Below are positions 29,801-40,100 of a DNA stretch of 64,000 nucleotides, one piece after another; positions within the stretch are counted from its first letter, which is position 1, and each line of letters starts with the position of its first letter. This DNA is from Undaria pinnatifida (lineage: Eukaryota; Sar; Phaeophyceae; Laminariales; Alariaceae). The stretch covers positions 1,162,116 to 1,226,115 of the forward strand of contig JABAKD010000006.1 of NCBI GenBank assembly GCA_012845835.1. Direction: 5' to 3'. The position numbers and the translations under genes were made by a program. The notes beneath the pieces were generated by a model that was given only the letters and a program-made list of their open reading frames with translations, was not told where the DNA came from and ran no database searches.

Positions 29801-32800
29801 TTTTCCCCCAAAAAAACAATCAACAAATTTCCAATTATACAAACTTACAAATTTCCAACTTGAGAAAAAAAAAACCATTTTTCGTACTCAAAGCTGACGT
29901 TTTTCAATTTTTTTATAAAAAATATCCAAATTTACCTCCTCAGGCTGCTCATACGAGAAACGACGATTTTAGACACTCACCTGGAAGGGAAATATGGGTT
30001 GAAGGAACACTTCACCAGCAATACGCAAACGCTGAAAACATACGCGCTTGTCGTACCCATCACCACCTGGCGCCAATAAAAGGTAAGGAGGCCGGAAGGG
30101 GGAGGGGGCATCACATCATCGCGACCGAGCAAGCATAGCGCAGACATCGAGCGAGAATTCAACTCATGAAGGATATAGGTCGGGAATAGTACATAAGAAT
30201 GACTTTGTGCTGTGGACAGTGGAGCACCAGAGAGTGTGTAGTGTTGGTGGTAAGGTACGACAGCTGATCTTCTTGGTGGTGATTGACTGCTGGGGATCTG
30301 ATGTGAGGTGTGAACGTTACTTAGATCTGAAGAAAAACAGGGGTTTCTATTTATCGTCTTCTGAATTCTGGTACGGGGATTCGGGGATGAAGTTAAGATC
30401 GTTTGTTTTCTTGTCTTCTCGAGCTAATACAACAACTTATCTCTCCCTATTTTAGCACCTGAATGGCGCTGACCAGCCCACCTCAGGCCAAGCGGTGATA
30501 CTTTCTTTCTGGTCAGTAGACCTTGCTCAGGCGTGTCTACAGTTATCGATAACTCTGGTGAACACACTGAAGTTAGTCAGGGACTTTTCGGTAAGGATCG
30601 AAACAGCAGCTACGGCTAGCTGCGAATTGCGCCGCATCTCGGTAATACAAGATTGGGAGGAGAACCGAGGCGTCTCGGTAGTCGCTGGAGGACATGTCCC
30701 AACGCCGCTGCGGGGGATCGCAGGGGTCCAGATCTGCTGATGGTGAGGTTCGAATCGGGTTGAATGACCTAATATTGGGAAATGGTCCCGGCGCTCCGCA
30801 GTATGGACGGGCATTTTCGAGGCAGCGCCGCTCTGTTTTTATACCCAATACGCCGAGTACATGAACTACTTCGAGTAGAAACTCGCTTTTGGGGGCGTTG
30901 TGGACAGTGGAGCACCAGAGAGTGTGTAGTGTTGGTAAGATACGACAGCTGATCTTCTTGGTGGTGATTGACTGCTGGGGATCTGATGTGAGGTGTCAAC
31001 GTTACATAGATATGAAGAAAACAGGGGTTTCTATTCATCCTCTCCTGGATTCTGGTATGGGGATTCGGGGATGAAGTTAAGATCGCTTGTGTTATTGTGT
31101 TCTGGAGCTAATACAACAACTTATCTCTCTCTTTTTTAGCACCTGAATGATGCTGACCAGCCCCCCTCAGGCCAAGGAGTGATACTTTCTGGTCAGTAGA
31201 CCTTGCCTGGCATAGACGTGTCTACAGTACGCACTTCTATACATTGTCGAAACGAAAAGGAAACGTTAGACGCGTGGTATAATAGAGGCCACGCTTTTTG
31301 TAAACACAAAAAATCTGAATGACGGGCTCCTCAACCCAAAATTGGCGGAAAAAACGCCATTTTACGACAAAAACAAAACAAAAGTACCTATAGTAGGCGA
31401 TGGGATTGTTTATTGGTCGGGTTGCACTCCCTGTTTACTCAAATACAGACAGTTTTTGGGTGAGGTATACCAACCATCGTTTTATCAAGCCACCACCCTC
31501 AAAAGGCAAAGCAACAATGGTTGCTGCACCTTTTTCGTAGCATGTGTCGTTGGTAGTGCCTGGCAAGGTCGTGTCGGCACCAAGTATGAGACAAAAAAAA
31601 CGAATCAGACAAAAAAAGCATATCCAACAACAAAAATCGACGAAACGGCAAATTCCAAAATTCGACCAAAAGCGCTCCACATTCAATTTTGATAACCGTA
31701 CATGTCCAATTTTGATAACCGTACATGTCCAATTCGATGTCGGTTAACAAGCTCATTAATAGTAAACAATTATTGAACGAACATTCAACGCATTCAACAC
31801 CCATTTTTGAGCAACACATTGGACAACAATACGATTCATCGTATCACTATATAGCCGCCTTCATCTTCGGTTCCTCTGTCATCAACAAAACAAACAAAAT
31901 AATGTACATCGCCGGGCAGCCAACAAAACAACTAACTAAACAGCGAACAAAGAAAAAAACACATCTACTGTAGCCCCCAACCTCATGCAGAATGCACCCG
32001 AAGCAAAACGACACCCATCTCCACACCCTTCTAGATCTCGTTGAAAACAAGCCAATAATCATATCACATAACCCCCCCCCGCCCCCCTCTGCAAACACGC
32101 CTCCATTCCGCGCGCTTACCAGGGCGTCCATCCCCAAGCTGCCGTGCTTCAGCCCCATCCAGGCCGCGATGTAGAAGCGTCTTCCCACGATGAACTGCCA
32201 GCCAATCACAGGCGTTGGATTCGTGAATTTGGGATGCAAACATTATTTAATGAGCACGCTATATACAGTACAGCCCTGCGAACAACAAAACGCCTACCAT
32301 GTAATAATAAGCTGATGCTTACTTTTGGGCGGGCGCTTAAGAAAACTGGACTAAAAAACCGTGTTCGGCGGCGAGCGCTATACTGAATCCTACCAGGAAG
32401 AAAGTAGCAAGGCTGAAAACGTCTTAGTCCTGTTGACCCTGGCAATAGCAATAGCAGGGGAGTCACCGACCTGTTGCATCCTTCACGAGGGTATACACAC
32501 CCCGTACACGACACGCGCGATCGAAGTATCACACGCAGCTTGCAGAGCTGAGCTGAGTTTCGATCAAAATCATTTTTTGGTCGATCTCACAGCTGAAGCG
32601 CATTTTTTTCAGTTTGTTGAACAATTGCCTACACATGCTGAAGGTTGTTCAAGGGTGGTGCCACAACTAAGAATCTAAGCCTCACTTCAAACAGGAGCTT
32701 CTACTTTGGGCGGGCCTATACTGCAGTTGCTTCAAATACGTCAGCCACTGGTGGATACTTTTTAACGATATCAAATACGAGTGTTTTGCTGTAGCTGTCG

Positions 32801-35800
32801 AAACACATCGTCAGCCTACGATGGACCGCCAGCCAATCACAAGCGCCGTTTACGTGGATACGGGACGCAATCACGACTTGATAGTTGCCTCGAGACATCC
32901 CGCGGCCATATGGTATTTCTGGTCTTTTGATTGGTTGAACTTCCCAAGCGTGGTACCATGGGTTAGTACGTGTTCGTACGGCAATTTTACGACTTTTCAT
33001 TATCTTAGTTCCGGGTAAAAGCAACTAATCATATTTAGAAAGAAAGAAAAAACAAAAAAATCGATACGTCAGCTGTGACATAGATCGATCAAACTAAGCA
33101 GGGGTTTTAACGAGTCATGCGATCCGGCCTTCGAGCCGGGTCGAGGAGGGGCTTCAACAATAACTCGCGGGTTGAGCCCGGTGGGGTCAGGAGGTTTTCG
33201 AAATTTCACGGGACGGGTCGGGTTGGGTCGGGTGCAGAGGGTTTCAAATCTCACGGATCGGGTCGGGTCGGGTCGGGTCGGGTCGGGTCGGGTCGGGTCG
33301 GGTCGGGTCGGGTCGGGTCGGGTCGGGTCGGGTCGCCCTGACTCGATCCGACCCTTGAAATGCCCTGAATGTAATTTACGGGTCGATACCATATTCGCAA
33401 AATGCATGATCCTCCGGCCATGCGTTTTTGCCCAGGCCAAACGTTTGACGCGTGCTACGATCGAGGTAGCACTTTGCGTCTGAAACGGTTTCTGAACGAC
33501 GGGGCTCCTAAACCTTAAATCGTCGAAAGTGGGCCATTTTTTGGGCGTGGTTCTTGTTCGTGCACCTAGGCCATGGCATTCTTTCCCCGGTGGCAGTTTC
33601 GATTTTTCTCCAAATCGGTTCTTGGGAGAGGTCCTAAGCTCCCAAAATGAGGAACCTCAGAAAAAAAGTGGTGGGTCTCTATCGTAGCATGCACCGCATT
33701 ACTCTTTCAAGATTATTATAGGTCGGTGTCCCCCCTGGAAGCTGCCGGGGTGACCCAACCGGATAATTTTACCAAGGGTGGTTTCGGTCCATAAAAAATG
33801 CACACCTTGGACAGATCACGACATAGATCATACAGATCATACAGATAACCTAGATCATATAGACCATCTACGGTAGATAATCTATCCGTCGCCATGGTAA
33901 GTTTTGCAGGATCTGTCAAGTACAGATGCAGCTCAGGAAACACGTGCGAGACCCTTCACTTTATCGGGCGCTAACCCGGCAACCTGATCTACAGGCGATA
34001 CAGATCATATACACCAGGGATCTGTCCTCTCTGAAAGACACAGATCATCTACGGATCACAATAGGGATCTGATCTGTGTCCGACGTTTTGCAGCCTTGAA
34101 AAAAAAAAGCCTAGGCACCGGGTTGTTCACCGGGTTGCACTTTTTAAGACATTCCACAAAGTGAGGGGTCTGCAACAAAAAAAAAAATCACGCGCACACC
34201 GCCACCTTGACCATTTTACAACTGGAAAGCCTTTTTGGGGACATGTTTACTTGAATTCAGTATGGGGAGGGATTTCGGGGTTCTAAAGGAGTTAAAAGGG
34301 GTCGATATTGATACATCATGCATGCGCAGGGAGGGGGGGGTTCCATTCACCTGCACAGGCGTCGCCAGGACGAACATGATCATGTCGCACAAAGATATTC
34401 CGCCCATGACGGGAGGTCCATCCCATTGCAGGAACGCCTGCAGATATAGACGACAAAGCGAAAAATAAATGGAAAAAAAAACAAGTTGAGCTAAAATAAC
34501 AAGAAATCATCGAAAAAATCGACGAAAAAAAAATCGAACGAAAAACGCCGAAAATTTGTGCTCAAGGCAGAGGCAGAGGGTTGGGTGCACGTACTTGTAC
34601 AGCAAAAACGAAACAAGGCCAACAACAACAAAAAAGCAGCGCCCGCGCAAGACAAACACGAACCGAAGAAACTCGCATACAAACAACCCGAAGCAAAGAA
34701 AAAAAAATGCGTACGTATCACACCTCCTCCTCTTCACCCCCTTGGGACTTCACGCCTTTACAACTGGAATCAACACTTGGAATTAGTATAGGGAGGGGTT
34801 TGGGGGATCTAAAGGGGTTAAGATGGAGCAACTATCGGAAGAAACCGACGATTACGACATCGGCCATAGAACGCGACCCTGGCTGGTGGGGTAGGTTGCC
34901 AGAAAAAGGAACATCCGAACTGCATCGCAAGGAGTTCCACAATACGCGCGCTGCAATGGCGCTACCTGTACGGCATGCCCGCATCATCTCACCCGTTTCA
35001 ATAGATAGTCCTAAAGTAAAAATACCAACACCAACCATTATAAAGTGGAGAAAAACAATATATATATATATTTTTGTGTCAAAACAATTAGAGTAGGACC
35101 CCTTCCATTGAGAAAAAACTCACCCACATAAGTACATTACAAGTACCAACAAAGCAGCTCGCAAAGATGAGTGACCCGAACTTCGTCGAACTCACGGCTG
35201 ACGTCCTAAAAACATATCTAAAAAATAGACCACAATCGCCTTTTTTGTTGCAAAACATATGGGTAACACGGTGGGGGTGCGCTCATTTATTCCTCCTAGG
35301 CTGTCAACTTGAGCTCTAAACCTCACCCAATACTAGCTTTTAAGCCAACAAAGCGAACTAAGAATGCAATCAACCGTCAACAACCAATCCCATCGCTCAA
35401 GTACACAACTTTTTCACGCGGCAAACCGGGTACCACGGTATGGAAATTCGGGCGATTATGGGTGAAGGAGCTACTTTCATTTCGGAAAATACTTCAGCCA
35501 AAAAAAGTGCCACCCGTAATATCGTATACAGCACGGGTCGCAATAGCCATAAAAGAAAAGCACAGAAAGCGCGGTTCTACCCACCGCCAAAGAAAAGCAT
35601 CCAGCAAATCCAGCGCAGCAGTAGTGGGATACCAACGGTTTAACCCCTTTAGAGCCCCCGAACCCCTCCCTATACTAAATCCAAGTACCTTCGTCCCCAA
35701 AAACGGGTTTCCAGTTGTAAAGGGGTCAAGACCATCCCGTTTAAGACCGTCCGCTTCACGAATTTCCGTGGGATAAGACCAGAAAAAAAAAACTGGGCTT

Positions 35801-37080
35801 GTAGAAACAAACTACATGGGACTGCTGCAGTGTGTCGAAATATTTTTAGCAGTACGTACTAAAAAATTGCAAGCCAAAAAAACGCGGAGAAAAACACCAC
35901 TGAAAAGCGCCTGTCCCGAGGCAGTCAGTCTTGACCCTTTTCCAACTCCTAAATTAATCCTAGTCTAACTCCAAGTGTTTCGTCCCCATGTCGGAACTGC
36001 GGTGCTGAAGGGGTTATAACGCCTTTACAACTGGAGACCCTTTTTGGGGTAAAAATCACTTGAATTTAGTATAGGTAGGAATTTTGGGGCTCTAAAGGGG
36101 TTACGCTGGGCATACCACTGCGGCACCATGTTGCGCGCGTTGCGCGCGGGTCGCACAGCTCAGTACACAACGATTCGGGTGCGCTCCCTTCTCCAGCGAC
36201 CCGAGCCACGTGGTGTGGTCGATGCAAGGGAGCACAATCCATTTTTGTTAACGCCTTTACCGCTGGAAACCCGTTTCGGGGAAAAAGTTACTTGAATTTA
36301 GTAGAAAGAGATTTTGGGGCTCTAAAGGGGTTAAGGAGCCGAACAGGGGGGGGGGGGTTACTAAAACCAAGCAAAAAAAAACATGCAACAAAAAATGTCA
36401 TTTTCTCGATTTGCACAGACAGAAATCACAGCGCTCCGATTTTTTTGTTTTTTTCTCGTTTTGACATCTCTATTAATAGGAGTGTGACTCCGTTTTCTCG
36501 TCGTTGTTGTGTGCCATGCTCACCTGGTCGGTGCTATAAATCGCTAGGTTTCCGAATTTCGAACATTGGAACTCCCACGAGGGATAACATTCTCACAGAC
36601 AATGGTTGATTTCACGAGCCATTCCAAGGTAGCGGTGCAGCATCAGATTTTAAGAACATTCCTGAGGTCCTCGCATGAGGGAGGATCTCAATATCTCGCC
36701 CGAAAAATGACTTCGAAGGCATTCTTCGTTCGCACAACCCAACCAAGCTTCTATGCCTTCAGTAGTCCTAAAAAACAATGTGTACTCGTGAAATGACTTA
36801 TCAATGACTAACCCTTTTTTCTTCACTTGAGGACCTCCATCGGACAGCAGGTACGTTATTAGTTAATCCATCAACTGCAACCCTACCGTGGGATGACTCT
36901 CACCTGCACCCAGTGTGCCAGCAGAAGCGGGATGGTGAAGGAGGCCGAGATAGCGAAGTAACGTCTCCACATAGCCACGTCCTTGCGGGTCATCTTAAGC
37001 GGCAGACATAAGCACAAGAACAAGGGCAAACTAACGACATTGACAATAAGAACAAGGAGAAAGAAACAGCAGCGACGATT

Positions 37081-37111
<31 letters not shown>

Positions 37112-40100
37112 CCCAGGTAAGCCCGGGTAAGGCACGTTAGCGCAAGGTAGGTTGTGCTGGACGTAGATGGATGGGAAATATCAGTTTTACGCGAACATGC
37201 ACTTCTGATGAGCGCGCAGGCATCGCAAAAGATGAAACGAAAACAAACATAAAAGACAGCAGCAGTAGCAACAACAGCACGGCTAGGGTACACGACAATT
37301 CACCTGACAGGCGAGCAGATTTCTCTTCCATTTCCATCTTAAGGATTGGGGAGGTGGGAACGAAACTGTTCCACCCTTTCAAGAGTAAAACGGCTCCTCT
37401 CCCACCCCCACTCCTCTCCGCCCACCACCCATACAGTGATAAAGCTTCCCCTCCTTACTCAACCCCCCGTACCGACTCACCCCCCCCTTCCCTCCCCGCG
37501 CCATTCCACCTTCCCTACCTTTACCCCCCCACCTCCCTCATCATCCTTACCCCCCGCCTCCCCTTATCCTCCCCGGCCTTCCAACACTCCCAACCTTCAC
37601 ACACCCGCAAGGCGCTTTGCACCAGAAAGCGCATCCTCCTCAAGCCTCCCCCGCCCCCCCTACCTTGATCCAAGCAAGGCCTGTCTGATCATAGAAACCC
37701 AACGTGCTTCGCCCCGGCATAGTAGGGATGTGGTCATTCAAAGTATGGTAAGTGCGGTTACCCCCCCCCCCCCCAGCGCGCCTACATATACCTGGTATTT
37801 ATAATAGTTGGCCTCGGTTGGCACCGACGCTGTAAAACATATTACGTATAGTGGGGTTAGCGTTGGTTGGCAACGACTCCGTAAAACATGCCAAGCAGTG
37901 CGTGAGCTAGACAACCCGGGAACCGTTTTTTTTTTTTTTGCGGTCACCACGATGGTTATCGAGTTAGATCATATTGTGCGGGGTGGAGAACCAACCCTAA
38001 CTCCGCACAAGAGGAATGATCGCATCGCGTAGTGTGAATACGGTAAGGCACCCACGAGGCAGTTACATAGTAATACCCACTGCTGTCTCTGAAGTGGCCA
38101 CACCAGAAAACAAAGTAACTCATTGGCGCTATCATCCATAAGCAAGAAAGTAGGCACAAGGTGCCGAAGTCCGTCTTGCAGGCGGTTCTTGGAAGGATGC
38201 AGTTCACCCTTCATGCGACTCGCCGAACACCTCAATGCGCTTCGCGCTTGGTGCAAGCAATGTCTGCCTGGTTGTTGCCTGGTTGGTGAAAACCCGACGT
38301 GCTCCGTCCCGGCAGAGTAAGGATGCGAGGGTCTATGGCCATACGACTTCGGCCATGCACAAACTGAGTACACTCTTCCCCCCGGTTTCGCACCTCCTGA
38401 AGACGCCTAACTCCAGAAAGTGCATCCCCGCCAAGGTCGATAACTTTGGCTCCGAACCCCAAACTCTCTATAGCACGAATCACATCCCGCGTCCCGGCCA
38501 CAGCAACGCCTCCCGCATCGCCTCCAACTCCCCTCCCCTCTTCGAGGGAGGCGGGGGGGAGGGTGGAGGGGGAGAGGGTGACGCTAGCACGGCCTGTGGT
38601 AACGCTCACGGAGCAAGCCATCGCCCCCGGAAGGGCAAGGACTACACGTTCCACCTGGGGAGGGGGGGGGGGGGGGGGGGGGGGGGGTGGAGGGTCAACA
38701 CGTCAGAAAATTACAATACATTACACTAGTTCATAAAATACAGTAAACATTAGTACATGCTGCAATACACACTGTTGTGAAAGGTGCTGCAAATACAAAG
38801 AAAAAAATAGTCGCACGTGCTAACCACCATAATACTTTTTCGAACACGACTCCATGGCAGCTATCCCATTTACTATCCTCGCACTGCTCTCGCGCTCCCT
38901 CCCCAGTAGTAACTCAGATCCGGGGTCACATAGTCGGCCCTCCTCCCCCGTCCCCACTACGGTATAATAACGCCTCCGTTGTTATCGCGAGAATCATAAG
39001 GCATTTTCTTCCCTCGTACCTACCCACGCTGCTAGGCGTTCTCAACAGTTGATTTCAGGGAAGATCTGTATGATCTGTATAGTCTAGCTCTTATTGCTGC
39101 GGTATGGGTTATCTGCATGATCGGTATGATCTGTATGATGTATATGACTTATATGATCTGTATCATCTATATAATCTGTATGATCTATATTATCTAGATC
39201 TTCATCTGTCAGAGGTGATAACAAAAAACTCCGCTGGAAATCACCATTCATGCACATACCTTTCCACTGCACGACGTGCACGACATGCCCGTCACCTCGA
39301 CCTCGAGAGCGGTGGCCTCTCTTGACCCAGCCCCCCCTCCTCCAACTCCCGAACTTGGACCTACGGTCCGCATGTGGTCGCACTTGTACCCCAACCCAGA
39401 AACGCCTCGTGCAATCTCGTCAAAACTCAGGACCTGCGCATCGTACTTCACTTCCGCCTGCAAATATAAAATATAAAACAAGCGAGATACATTTTTTGGG
39501 GAAGGAAAACGGAAAAAAAAAAATGTTGCCTAACGTACACTTAGTACAAGGAAGCACAAAACACCGAAAAACGTTCATCACGAAAATACACACGAGAGAC
39601 GCCTCGAGCGATCCCGTCAAACTTACATGTTTCAGCCCCATCCGCGCACATACACACTCAACAGAAAATAAACCAAAAGAGTAGGAGACAACGTGCAGCA
39701 AGCAGCACACATTTTTTTGTCAAAACACAAGACATTCGAAAACACGAAAACGAAAAACAGGAAACAACAAGCCCGAAAATACAAAAAAATCTCGGCCTGC
39801 GCATATACGTACAAGTGAAAACTTAACACACGTGATGAAACATTCAACACAGCAGCACAACAAAAACGCCAAGATGCAGTGCAAGTAGCACAACGAAAAC
39901 ACAAAACACGGAAAATACAAAACCAAACACGAGAATACGACAAAACATGAAAGTACAAGAAAAAAAAAAAACATGCCCCCACCTGGCCGGCCAGCAGCGC
40001 CACGCGGACCTCCCCCACGCCCCTCAGCGCACCAACAAACCGCTCCACGTTTCCCACGCACGCAGCGCAAGACATGCCTTCCACGCTGAAAACCCCTACC

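Noticed and set aside
37321-37354. Possible small Cu-ATPase exon ([12 protein letters not shown])
   Set aside because: Including it breaks the frame to the next exon, whereas joining 38394 directly to 36993 keeps frame and matches family spacing.
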